From NCBI GenBank assembly GCA_964187655.1, contig CAXLMP010000079.1, positions 1 to 64,000 on the forward strand: a stretch of DNA of 64,000 bases, read 5' to 3'. Both the position numbers and the translations under genes were made by a program. Shown here piece after piece: positions 1 through 7,594 of the stretch (position 1 is its first letter; every line of letters begins with the position of its first letter). The DNA is from Lentimonas sp002292345. Its GTDB lineage: Bacteria > Verrucomicrobiota > Verrucomicrobiia > Opitutales > Coraliomargaritaceae. The notes under the pieces are model-generated. The model was not told the origin of the DNA. It saw only the letters and a program-made list of their open reading frames with translations, and did not search any database.

Positions 1-21
1 TTTTCATCTCTCCGATAAAAG

Positions 22-60
22 AGCCTCTTCTGCAATTTGCAGATGAGGCTTTTTCTTTTT
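22..60 (+). terminator. Rho-independent terminator at window start
   Basis: A 14-bp inverted repeat with one mismatch (22-35 against 37-50, starting AGCCTC and ending GAGGCT) is followed by a T-rich run at 51-60. It probably ends a gene lying to the left of the window. The nominal loop is one base, so the real loop must open a few pairs. Confidence 0.8.
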
Positions 61-141
61 GTACTTTATCAATCTGTTTGCCAGAACTATTGATTAATCC
101 AGAAGCGCACAAACTGAGCAATTCTTCCCCTATTTACGAAT

Positions 142-807
142 ATGAAAAAAGTCATCGTCATCGAAGACCAAACCATCCTACGAGATCTTATCTGCCAATT
201 GGTAGAGGGCTACACCGCGATGGAAGTAATTGCTGAGGCGGGAGACGGCGCTGAAGGCTACGAGCTATGCCTCGAACACAAGCCTGACTTAGTCATCCTG
301 GATATCATGCTGCCGAATCTATCTGGCAGCGAAGTGCTTCGGCGCCTCAAAGCGAAGAACCCAAAGATCAATATTCTGATCTTTTCGGCGGCAGCCTCCA
401 ATAGTATCGTCAACAGACTCCTCAAAGCAGGTGTCACTGGTTATATCGAAAAAGATGCTGGGCTGGTTGAACTCGAAAAAGCAATTGCCCTCGTCTCCGA
501 AGGGCGCTCCTACTTCAGCCCTCGCATCGTCGATATTATGCGCGCGCTCATGGTCAGTGGCGGCCAAGACGACTCACTCGAATCGCTCACTTCCAGAGAG
601 CGGGAGATCGTGCAACTCATTGCAGAAAGTTACAGTAACAAAGAAATTGCAGCGAAACTCGGGATGAGTGTCCGAACCGCCGACACCCATCGCACCAATA
701 TTATGAAGAAGCTCGATTTACACGACGTCGCAGCGCTGACCCGCTGGGCAATCGCCAATAAGCTGGTCGATCCAATTGGAGGCGATATGAGCACAGTCGA
801 AATATAG
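142..807 (+). CDS. LuxR/NarL-family response regulator
   Basis: The 221-residue protein has a receiver domain (about 3-118) followed by a LuxR-type helix-turn-helix (about 145-210). The acidic pair E8-D9, the phospho-acceptor D54 in VILDIMLP and the conserved K104 are all present. The HTH carries the usual LTSREREIVQLIA and NKEIA...LG.S..T..TH patterns. It should act as a phosphorylation-dependent transcription factor. No histidine kinase is adjacent, so it is an orphan regulator. A terminator lies before and after it, which suggests a single-gene transcript. The ATG start agrees with the start of the receiver fold. Confidence 0.93.
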   Translation: MKKVIVIEDQTILRDLICQLVEGYTAMEVIAEAGDGAEGYELCLEHKPDLVILDIMLPNLSGSEVLRRLKAKNPKINILIFSAAASNSIVNRLLKAGVTGYIEKDAGLVELEKAIALVSEGRSYFSPRIVDIMRALMVSGGQDDSLESLTSREREIVQLIAESYSNKEIAAKLGMSVRTADTHRTNIMKKLDLHDVAALTRWAIANKLVDPIGGDMSTVEI

Positions 808-835
808 ACGCTAGCCATTTATCTGAAACACCCGC

Positions 836-862
836 CCCATCGAGCCTGACTCGATGGGTTTT
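836..862 (+). terminator. Terminator after the LuxR-type regulator
   Basis: The perfect 9-bp stem CCCATCGAG/CTCGATGGG (836-844 and 850-858) with a 5-base loop is followed by TTTT. It lies 28 bases after the stop codon of the response regulator. Confidence 0.85.
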
Positions 863-931
863 CTATCTATTCATCGCCCAGTCTAACTGCTTAACTAGCT
901 GACTTTTTTCAATCACATATTTAAACCACTT

Positions 932-2389
932 GTGGCAGAAGAACAAACACAACTCAGACCGCGCGACCGATTGCTGCGCGACACATTCACCCCAGCCGAA
1001 GGATGGCTCTTCTGGACGATTCTCCTCTCCGCAGCGGCCTCCACTTGGTTTGCTGATCCTCGCTCGTTTTGGGTGCTCGGTTTTTTCCTAATTATCGGCT
1101 GCGGCGGCCCAGGCATCCTTAAGATGCACCAACTCACGCACCCGTTTTTCATCGACGCTCTGTGGACTCGATTCTGGTTATTTTCGGCACCAGCCTGGCT
1201 CATTGCACTGCAGTTTATTGCAGGTGCCCTGCAAGATCCGTTAAGCCAATTTGAAATCGAGAACCAATCATATTTAACCATCTCAGAAGTTAATCACTGG
1301 CTTCCAGTTTCAGTGACCACTAGCACGACATGGATTTTAGTGCTCGGCATCGGCGCGATTTATATCGTGTCGATGAACCTGTTCATCGTGCCCAAGTCGC
1401 GTTCCTTCTTTGAGCGCATCCTACCTTGGCTCTGCCTCAACGCAGTGCTGGCTGCCATTTTAGGATACCTACAAAAAACACTCGGCCTCAAAAGTCCGCT
1501 GTTTACTGCAGGCACTGGCCAATCGGATTTCTTCGCCTTCTTTCCATATGATGGGCACTGGGCAGCCTTTGCACTTCTCTGGAGCTCGACCTGTATCGCG
1601 ATGGCACTCCTCACGGCTCGCTACAAAAATAGTGCCGACTTCGTCAAATCCGTCGGATCGTGGTACCTCACAGGCGCTACTCTGCTCGGAGCGACTGGCT
1701 TTCTAGTTCAAGCACGCTGGCCAGCAGCTATCTTACTGATTACCTTCTCGAGCATGCTACTCATGCTCTCGATCCACTTTCTGGCAGACTCGAAAGATCC
1801 AAACCGCAAAAGCATAGCACTATATAGCGCGCTCGTCAGTATCACCACCTTTGCGGGTGGAATCTTTCGTGCTTTTCAAATCGACGACTACGCACAGTCA
1901 GCTAGCTCACTCCGCAGCGCCGCAATCGAGATGTTTCGCGACAGCCCGCTGTTTGGCTGGGGTATTGATAGCTTCACACAACTCCTCCCATTTTACGCAG
2001 ATGACACCTTGTTGGGTAGTCGGCATGACAGGGCCACATCTGACGTACTTCAGACCTTAGCCGAAGTCGGTATTCTCGGATGCCTACCTTTTTGCATTCT
2101 CATAGCCTACCTAACTATTCGCTATTTCAGAGGCCAACACGACATCCACCTGACGAACCATATGCTGTTCGGATGCGTCGGGTGCATTATATGCGCCTTC
2201 TTAGATGCGACATTTATGTCACCTGCGGTATTTTTGAGTTTTTTCATCATCTTTTTCAGTGCGCTACGCTGGGCCGATCTCAGTCGTAATCGAGTCGATG
2301 AGGTTGATACCAAGCCAGAGCTAATCGTACACGAAGATCTTCGCTCTGTGCCATTTCACACCAAGGAATATGAAGAGGAGTTTAAGTAA
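932..2389 (+). CDS. O-antigen ligase/polymerase-like membrane protein (Wzy_C type)
   Basis: The 485-residue polytopic protein has about ten hydrophobic segments. Near residue 340 it shows the Wzy_C signature region (SPLFGWGIDSF, then a polar loop and TSDVLQTLAEVGILG), as in O-antigen ligases and polymerases that transfer lipid-linked glycans in the periplasm. The start is GTG at 932. No in-frame ATG gives a better N-terminus, and the first membrane segment begins about 23 residues in. It stands apart from the main polysaccharide locus at 14-27 kb, where a second Wzy-like gene occurs, so its glycan substrate cannot be told from context. The next gene starts 13 bases downstream. Confidence 0.8.
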   Translation: MAEEQTQLRPRDRLLRDTFTPAEGWLFWTILLSAAASTWFADPRSFWVLGFFLIIGCGGPGILKMHQLTHPFFIDALWTRFWLFSAPAWLIALQFIAGALQDPLSQFEIENQSYLTISEVNHWLPVSVTTSTTWILVLGIGAIYIVSMNLFIVPKSRSFFERILPWLCLNAVLAAILGYLQKTLGLKSPLFTAGTGQSDFFAFFPYDGHWAAFALLWSSTCIAMALLTARYKNSADFVKSVGSWYLTGATLLGATGFLVQARWPAAILLITFSSMLLMLSIHFLADSKDPNRKSIALYSALVSITTFAGGIFRAFQIDDYAQSASSLRSAAIEMFRDSPLFGWGIDSFTQLLPFYADDTLLGSRHDRATSDVLQTLAEVGILGCLPFCILIAYLTIRYFRGQHDIHLTNHMLFGCVGCIICAFLDATFMSPAVFLSFFIIFFSALRWADLSRNRVDEVDTKPELIVHEDLRSVPFHTKEYEEEFK

Positions 2390-2402
2390 GCCATTCTTTC
2401 AT

Positions 2403-3785
2403 ATGAAAATACAACACTTTGACTACATTGTAATCGGCGGCGGCAGCGGCGGCTATGCCGCAGCACGCACCGCCCGCGAAACGCTCAAGCGAGTCGCCAT
2501 TATCGACAATGCCGACCAACTCGGCGGCCTCTGCATACTGCGAGGCTGTATGCCATCGAAGACCCTGATTTACTCCGCGGAAGTGCTACACCTCGCGCAA
2601 CAGGATAAGGCCTTCGGTCTCAATATTCCACAAGCCACAGTCGATATGGCCGCGCTGCACCAGCGCAAGTTAAAGATCATTCAAGAGTTTTCTGATTATC
2701 GGCAGGAGCAGCTTCAAAGCGACCGCTTTACCCTCTTTCGCAACCGCGCACGTTTCATTAACTCCCGCACCATTCAACTGGATGACGGTACGCGTCTCAG
2801 CGCTGACCACTTTATGGTCGCCACTGGTTCTGTCGTGTCTGTGCCGCCGATATCGGGACTCGACAATGCTCCTTTCTGGACAAGTGACGATGTGCTCGAT
2901 CTAGATTTTAAACCCGAAAAAGTCATTGTCCTCGGCGGTGGGATTGTCGCCTGTGAGCTTGCGCAGTTCATGCGCCGCATCGGCAGCGAAGTGATACAAA
3001 TTCAACGTAGTCCTCACATATTAAAAGAAGTTTCGCCGTCAGCCGCTGCGGTGATCGAGCAGAAATTCCGCAATGAAGGCATCCAGCTCTATACCGGGAC
3101 TACGCTCAAATCCGTGCAATACCGCGATGGCAACTTCAGCGTGAGCTTTGAGCACGAAGGCAGGCTGCTCACCGTCAACGCCCCGCATCTGCTTAATGCC
3201 CTCGGTCGCCGTCCCGCAACCGACGGCCTGGGACTTACCGCTGCTGGCATCAGTACACTCCCCAGCGGCCATATCAACTGCAACACCATGCAGCAAACCA
3301 GCAATCCCCGCGTCTATGCCAGTGGCGATGTTGCTGGTCCGCACGAGATCGTGCACGTCGCCATCCTGCAGGGTGAAACCGCCGCGAGACACGCCACTGC
3401 ACGTGCCGCTGAACGGGTCGATTACGACAGCCTTTGTGGCGTCGTCTTTACCGATCCACAAATTGGCGCGGTAGGACTCAGTGAGAATCAACTCAAGGAA
3501 CGTGGTATCGAGTATTTAGTCGCCGACTACCCATTCGACGACCACGGCAAGTCTATTCTTATGGAAGCTAAATACGGCTACGTCAAAGTCTTCGCCGATC
3601 GCAGCGGCGTGGTGCTCGGCGCAGAATGCGTTGGCAAAGATGCTGGCGAGCTGATCCATGCCATGGCAGTCGCAGTCACACTCAAAGCCAACGTGCGCGA
3701 TCTATTGAAAGTACACTGGTATCACCCGACTCTCTCCGAAATCTGGAGTTACCCTCTCGAAGACATCTTTGACGAGCTCGCGTAG
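2403..3785 (+). CDS. FAD-dependent pyridine nucleotide-disulphide oxidoreductase
   Basis: The 460-residue protein has the class I flavoprotein disulphide reductase layout. An N-terminal FAD-binding GGGSGG lies near residue 12, the redox-active pair C44/C49 (CxxxxC) follows, a second dinucleotide-binding GGGIVACELAQF sits near 180, and the C-terminal dimerisation domain ends in HWYHPTLSE. This matches dihydrolipoamide dehydrogenase and mercuric reductase relatives. No 2-oxoacid dehydrogenase or mer genes are adjacent, so the substrate is open. I take ATG 2403 because it places the FAD fold at the N-terminus. An in-frame ATG at 2370 would overlap the previous gene by 20 bases and add 11 residues. 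Confidence 0.85.
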   Translation: MKIQHFDYIVIGGGSGGYAAARTARETLKRVAIIDNADQLGGLCILRGCMPSKTLIYSAEVLHLAQQDKAFGLNIPQATVDMAALHQRKLKIIQEFSDYRQEQLQSDRFTLFRNRARFINSRTIQLDDGTRLSADHFMVATGSVVSVPPISGLDNAPFWTSDDVLDLDFKPEKVIVLGGGIVACELAQFMRRIGSEVIQIQRSPHILKEVSPSAAAVIEQKFRNEGIQLYTGTTLKSVQYRDGNFSVSFEHEGRLLTVNAPHLLNALGRRPATDGLGLTAAGISTLPSGHINCNTMQQTSNPRVYASGDVAGPHEIVHVAILQGETAARHATARAAERVDYDSLCGVVFTDPQIGAVGLSENQLKERGIEYLVADYPFDDHGKSILMEAKYGYVKVFADRSGVVLGAECVGKDAGELIHAMAVAVTLKANVRDLLKVHWYHPTLSEIWSYPLEDIFDELA

Positions 3786-3835
3786 CCCCGCTGTCGATTT
3801 AATCATTTTCAAATCGCGCAAACATCCACACGCTC

Positions 3836-3884
3836 AAGTCTCAGCTCTCAGCCCTCAGCTCTCTCTTTTCTCAGCTCACTACAC
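3836..3884 (+). repeat. Seven in-phase 7-bp units before the holB start
   Basis: The 49 bases directly before the ATG at 3885 divide exactly into seven heptamers: AAGTCTC, AGCTCTC, AGCCCTC, AGCTCTC, TCTTTTC, TCAGCTC, ACTACAC. The tract is pyrimidine-rich and has no Shine-Dalgarno. The same heptad style occurs before the genes at 4932, 43504 and 45435. Confidence 0.75.
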
Positions 3885-4868
3885 ATGCAACTCAGCCAAG
3901 CATTACCCGAAGCACTCCGCGACAGTCGCGCTGTAGAAGTGCTTGAGCGTTCCCTCGCCCAGAACCGCCTCGGCCATGGGATCTTGCTGCATGGAGAGAG
4001 TTCGGACTACTTGGAGGAGATCGTGCGAGCCATCGCAGCCACCCTTCTAGGAACTGAGCGCGATCCCTTCGAGCATCCCGACTGCTTTATCCTCCGCCCT
4101 CAAGGCAAGGCACGAATGATCAAAATTGGCTCCGAAAGCGACCGCTCTGGCGGTGAATGGCCGAAGAATTCGATGCGGCGCCTCGTGATCGACATCCAAA
4201 AGACCGCCAACCAAGGCGGACGCAAAGTCGGCATCGTGTTTGAAGCCGACCGCATGAATGTGCAATCGGCCAATGCCTTCCTTAAAACTCTCGAGGAGCC
4301 TCCAGTTGGCACCACGCTCTTTTTACTGACGAATCGTCCCTATGATCTACTTGATACGATCCGCAGTCGCTGCCTTAACTTCCGCATCCCCGCGGGGATT
4401 GAAACAATCGCCCACCCAGACTGGCCTGAATGGACCAAGGATTACCATGCATGGCTCAGTAGTCTTCTGACAGGTGCGAACAAGCAGACGATCCCGCATA
4501 TCATGCTAGGCAGCTACGGTCTGAATGTGCGCTTTCAAGCGATCCTCGCCGAAATGACTAATGTCGCCTGGAAGGCACAGAAAGCAGAACTGCCCGACCA
4601 CGTCACCTCCGAGGAAAAAGACGCGATGGAAGCAGGCATGAGCCGCGGCTATCGTAAACAACTGTTTGGTGAGATCGAAAAAGCCACCGCCAGCTTTGCC
4701 TGTGGGATCGAGACCAACCACCCCGGACAACTCCCCGTCGCCGCGCTCAACCGCGCCACAGAAACACTCGAACACAGTGCCGGACTACTCGAAGTGAACT
4801 TCAACCAAAGCGCCGCCCTTGAAATGTTCTTTCTAAAATCGATGCGTATCTGGGCGACAGCTCGATAA
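3885..4868 (+). CDS. holB: DNA polymerase III delta prime subunit (clamp loader)
   Basis: The 327-residue protein resembles clamp-loader AAA+ subunits. It contains the QSANAFLKTLEEPP segment (about 125-140) and the SRC motif in IRSRCLNFRI (about 160), which is the arginine-finger region of delta prime and gamma/tau. The Walker A position reads HGESSDYLEE, without the lysine, as expected for a non-ATP-binding delta prime subunit. It should work in the replisome loading the sliding clamp. The ATG follows a heptad-repeat tract and has no obvious Shine-Dalgarno. The gene could also be a divergent gamma/tau paralogue, but the degenerate Walker A argues for delta prime. Confidence 0.82.
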   Translation: MQLSQALPEALRDSRAVEVLERSLAQNRLGHGILLHGESSDYLEEIVRAIAATLLGTERDPFEHPDCFILRPQGKARMIKIGSESDRSGGEWPKNSMRRLVIDIQKTANQGGRKVGIVFEADRMNVQSANAFLKTLEEPPVGTTLFLLTNRPYDLLDTIRSRCLNFRIPAGIETIAHPDWPEWTKDYHAWLSSLLTGANKQTIPHIMLGSYGLNVRFQAILAEMTNVAWKAQKAELPDHVTSEEKDAMEAGMSRGYRKQLFGEIEKATASFACGIETNHPGQLPVAALNRATETLEHSAGLLEVNFNQSAALEMFFLKSMRIWATAR

Positions 4869-4894
4869 CCGCGCCGCGCGCCAAATCATCCTTC

Positions 4895-4929
4895 AAGTCT
4901 CAATTCTCCCCTTTTAAGTCTCAATTCCA
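4895..4929 (+). repeat. Five in-phase 7-bp units before the SRAP gene
   Basis: Five heptamers (AAGTCTC, AATTCTC, CCCTTTT, AAGTCTC, AATTCCA) run in one phase and end two bases before the ATG at 4932. The 12-mer AAGTCTCAATTC occurs twice, 21 bases apart. No Shine-Dalgarno is visible. Confidence 0.75.
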
Positions 4930-4931
4930 GC

Positions 4932-5591
4932 ATGTGCGGCCGATTCTCACTACATACCAATAAAAAGAAACTCGCTGAGGCAATTGCCCAAGCGATTCCA
5001 GAGCAGTTCGAGCCAAGCTACAACATTGGCCCGGGCAGTGACATACTCGCGATTGCCAAAGGAGCGAAGCAACCGGCAACTGCTGGCATGATGCACTGGG
5101 GCCTGCGTACACCGCAGAACTTTCATATTAACGCACGCTTGGAGACTGTCGATATTACGCCACGCTTTCGCGACAGTTGGGCCGAGCAACGCTGCCTAAT
5201 TCCCGCCAACGGATTCTACGAATGGTATGAAGACGGCATCAGCAAACAGCCCTACTACATCTACCCTCTCAGCGACGAGCTACTCTACTTTGCAGGACTC
5301 TGGTTCCCTTCCGCAGCTTCCAACGAACCCGCGCATTGCGTACTACTCACGACTGAGGCGCACAGTTCGATCCATAGCGTCCACCAACGTATGCCCGTCA
5401 CACTCCCGAAAACTGTGCATGCCGACTGGTTGACCAACCAACTGCCGAAAGACGAAGTGCTCGCATTCTCCCAGAAGATACGCTTCGAAAAACACATGGT
5501 CTCTAGCCGAGTCAACAACGTGCAAAATAAAGACAGCCGTCTCATCGTCGCCACCACCCCACGAAACGACGATCAAATGCAACTGTTTTAA
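4932..5591 (+). CDS. yedK: SRAP-family protein (YedK/HMCES, abasic-site DNA-protein crosslinker)
   Basis: The 219-residue protein starts MCGRFS, giving after Met removal the N-terminal catalytic cysteine (C2) of the SOS response-associated peptidase family. NARLET near 73, CLIPANGFYEW near 97-107 and HQRMPV near 156 are the other family signatures. Characterised members bind single-stranded DNA and form a covalent thiazolidine with abasic sites, protecting them at forks. The start must be this ATG because Cys must be residue 2. It follows holB by 63 bases, most of it a heptad-repeat tract. Coupling with a replication gene fits the proposed fork role. Confidence 0.92.
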   Translation: MCGRFSLHTNKKKLAEAIAQAIPEQFEPSYNIGPGSDILAIAKGAKQPATAGMMHWGLRTPQNFHINARLETVDITPRFRDSWAEQRCLIPANGFYEWYEDGISKQPYYIYPLSDELLYFAGLWFPSAASNEPAHCVLLTTEAHSSIHSVHQRMPVTLPKTVHADWLTNQLPKDEVLAFSQKIRFEKHMVSSRVNNVQNKDSRLIVATTPRNDDQMQLF

Positions 5592-5915
5592 AAGTAGGAA
5601 AGTTTCAAGACCAACCTCTTCCCGCCCACTCACTTCACTCTGTGCGCAGCACGGCTTAAAGTCTGTTCAACGTACTAATTATTCCGAACAGCTTCTTCAT
5701 CACATGTGTTGTCATGGGAGTATTCTTTGGGTTATATCTTCGCATGCGGTCCTATTTCTAGAAATTCAAAAACAAACCGAACCAGTCGATGCATACGACC
5801 GATAACCATCCACGACTTCTCAACTGTTAAGAGCAAATAACCATTTTAGATTTCTCGACTGTTGCCTCAGCTTCGGTTGATCTCGACGTTAGCTGTTCTA
5901 GTGGATTTCTGAACT
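5592..5915. other. 324-bp intergenic region before the AT-rich patch
   Basis: No convincing gene or terminator is seen. Base composition shifts to AT-rich through this interval. Near its right end, 5884-5894 reads CGACGTTAGCT, which nearly repeats at 6609-6619 (CGACGTTAACT) on the far side of the next gene. This resembles the right end of integron attC sites (GTTRRRY), with mismatches. No palindromic partner is clear at this first copy. Confidence 0.4.
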
Positions 5916-6548
5916 ATGACTAAAAAATTTAATTTTACCGTCTGGTCTTTTGCGAGCTGTGTGGCGGGTCTTTTATTGGCTGGAGGTATGGGGCTAGCGG
6001 AAGGATCGAATCTTTGGCCATTAGGCGCTATTTGGGGTGGCCTTGTCGGTCTCATTATTGGCGCAATTTTTGGTGTTATATTAAAACTGATTAAAGTGCC
6101 AATGAAGTACGCATGGTGGTTTTTGGGGGTTCTCGTTTTTTTAGCATTTTTTATGCGTATCTACATAAAATACTATTATATCTCCGACTACGGAAAACTC
6201 GTTGAGGCTAGTATTGTTGAATGTGAAACCTCATCGTTTTTATTTACACCTCCATATCGTAACGGAAAAGAGCGGAGAGAAATAAATGGGACTGATCTCA
6301 CTCTCAATGTTACTAGGGAACGAAAACTAGGAAAGTATGAAGACGGGAGGATTAAAGTATATGAATGGAGATTAGCCAATTACAAAAAAACCTACTTCAT
6401 GGAAGAGGCTAAGTGCGAAACGATGACCCCAGGTAAAGTGATTTTCATGCGTACACGAGACTATGGCCTAGATTATGAGTATGTGCATCGAATTCATTGG
6501 AATATGAACACCATTTCTCGAGATGAACGCTTTATTGTTGATCGATAA
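5916..6548 (+). CDS. Unrecognised membrane protein, 210 aa
   Basis: I do not recognise this protein. It has three hydrophobic segments in the first 86 residues (about 8-30, 36-60 and 66-86). A soluble tail of about 125 residues follows, rich in charged and aromatic residues. The topology suggests a membrane-anchored domain. The coding sequence is visibly more AT-rich than its neighbours on both sides (many AAA, ATT, TTT codons), and the gene is flanked by the near-repeat CGACGTTA(G/A)CT. Together these suggest recent acquisition. Confidence 0.7.
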   Translation: MTKKFNFTVWSFASCVAGLLLAGGMGLAEGSNLWPLGAIWGGLVGLIIGAIFGVILKLIKVPMKYAWWFLGVLVFLAFFMRIYIKYYYISDYGKLVEASIVECETSSFLFTPPYRNGKERREINGTDLTLNVTRERKLGKYEDGRIKVYEWRLANYKKTYFMEEAKCETMTPGKVIFMRTRDYGLDYEYVHRIHWNMNTISRDERFIVDR

Positions 6549-6574
6549 CTCGGTATTTTTTGTCTCTAATCTCA

Positions 6575-6619
6575 TCTAACAAAGCATTACTGCAGAAGCC
6601 GCTGAATGCGACGTTAACT
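6575..6619 (+). repeat. attC-like imperfect palindrome
   Basis: TCTAAC (6575-6580) faces GTTAACT (6613-6619), giving a TAAC/GTTA outer stem. After a 3-base mismatch on each arm, GCATT (6584-6588) pairs with AATGC (6605-6609). A CAG/CTG inner stem and loop follow. Paired R-like and L-like boxes separated by an unpaired spacer are the design of integron attC sites. At 45 bases it is shorter than normal, and GTTAACT departs from GTTRRRY at one base. The placement downstream of a small AT-rich gene is suggestive only. Confidence 0.35.
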
Positions 6620-6634
6620 AGAACCGTTAAGGAA

Positions 6635-7123
6635 ATGAATAGAATACGATTCATATACATCTTTTGCATGGGAGTCATGCTGTTCATCTCTGGCATTTTC
6701 TATTTAGGATTTTTTGCATTTCCATATCCGGACTTGCCTCCCGAGGAGAGGGCGATGCATCGCCTTGATGAATTAGTATCTAAGTGGTGCGTGTTTGGCG
6801 GTGTAGTGCTAATTGAAGTGTCGATTGTAGGGGGGATAATAAAAGCTCTTGGTAAGCGCCTTGCGACCCCTTTGCGCAAAACGCTAATAGGAATTTCTTT
6901 TTTAATATTTGGGTGGCTCTACGGATCACATCTAGTCTTACAGCTATCAAATCCGACCCCACCGGAAATGCAGTGGATGGCTCAAGTTTTTGTGAGTGTT
7001 ACTTTGTTATTAGCCGGCTTAGGGTTATTGCTACTAGTAACTGTTAAGAGAATCATAGTGTTGTCTTCGAAGCCGCGGAGAAAGCGATCTGATAGTCAGG
7101 GAGAGAGTAAGCCCAAAAAATGA
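6635..7123 (+). CDS. Unrecognised four-helix membrane protein, 162 aa
   Basis: I do not recognise this protein. Four hydrophobic segments are spread over its length (about 5-28, 55-75, 88-110 and 120-142), and the C-terminus is basic (RRKRSDSQ...KPKK), so the tail is probably cytoplasmic. I take the ATG at 6635, which puts the first membrane segment at the N-terminus and has a purine run (TTAAGGAA) just upstream. A TTG at 6560 is also open but would place the start inside the attC-like palindrome. The gene is AT-rich and overlaps the next start by 4 bases (ATGA). Confidence 0.65.
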   Translation: MNRIRFIYIFCMGVMLFISGIFYLGFFAFPYPDLPPEERAMHRLDELVSKWCVFGGVVLIEVSIVGGIIKALGKRLATPLRKTLIGISFLIFGWLYGSHLVLQLSNPTPPEMQWMAQVFVSVTLLLAGLGLLLLVTVKRIIVLSSKPRRKRSDSQGESKPKK

Positions 7124-7488
7124 AAAAGAAAAAACAACCTCGAGCAGCGCTGAATCACAAGCGAATCTTCACCTACTCGTATATTACCAGTCTCGCGGTT
7201 GCTTTCACCGTTGTTGTTATTTGGTTGGTTGTTTTGTTCAATTATTCATCCCTGCCTCAATCTCAGCTCAGAACAAGTCCGCCTGACATTCTCGAGTTAG
7301 TCTTCCTATGTGTAACCACGCTGCCGAGTGTATTGACATGCCTATTATTTGGATTTTGCTATTGCTGCGTCTTTAAGATTCCTGAGGAACGTAAGCTCTG
7401 GCCAGCGGTATTGTTTGGTGCGTTATCGGGTTTTATTTTTAACGCAATGACCGCGATTACAGTCATCGAGCACTTCTTCTATTGGTAG
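7120..7488 (+). CDS. Unrecognised small membrane protein, 122 aa
   Basis: I do not recognise this protein. It has a short basic N-terminus (MKKKKQPR), then three hydrophobic segments (about 20-42, 55-80 and 90-115). It is translationally coupled to the preceding gene through an ATGA overlap, so the two are probably made together and may form a complex. Base composition is lower in GC than the surrounding core genes. An 18-base hairpin follows at 7517. Confidence 0.65.
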   Translation: MKKKKQPRAALNHKRIFTYSYITSLAVAFTVVVIWLVVLFNYSSLPQSQLRTSPPDILELVFLCVTTLPSVLTCLLFGFCYCCVFKIPEERKLWPAVLFGALSGFIFNAMTAITVIEHFFYW

Positions 7489-7516
7489 GTTGCGACAAAG
7501 TGTAACAGATTACACA

Positions 7517-7534
7517 TAACGCACCCGTGAGTTA
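7517..7534 (+). repeat. Small TAAC...GTTA hairpin
   Basis: TAAC, an unpaired G, CAC, a CC loop, GTG, an unpaired A and GTTA form a compact symmetrical hairpin, and the right arm continues as GTTAAAT, which fits GTTRRRY. It closes the AT-rich patch. It may be a reduced attC-like end or only a weak terminator, although no T-run follows. Confidence 0.3.
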
Positions 7535-7594
7535 AATCAGACTAACACCCGTTTTAATCTTTCCAACGACAGTAGTCGGCTTTTATCTGCCCAC

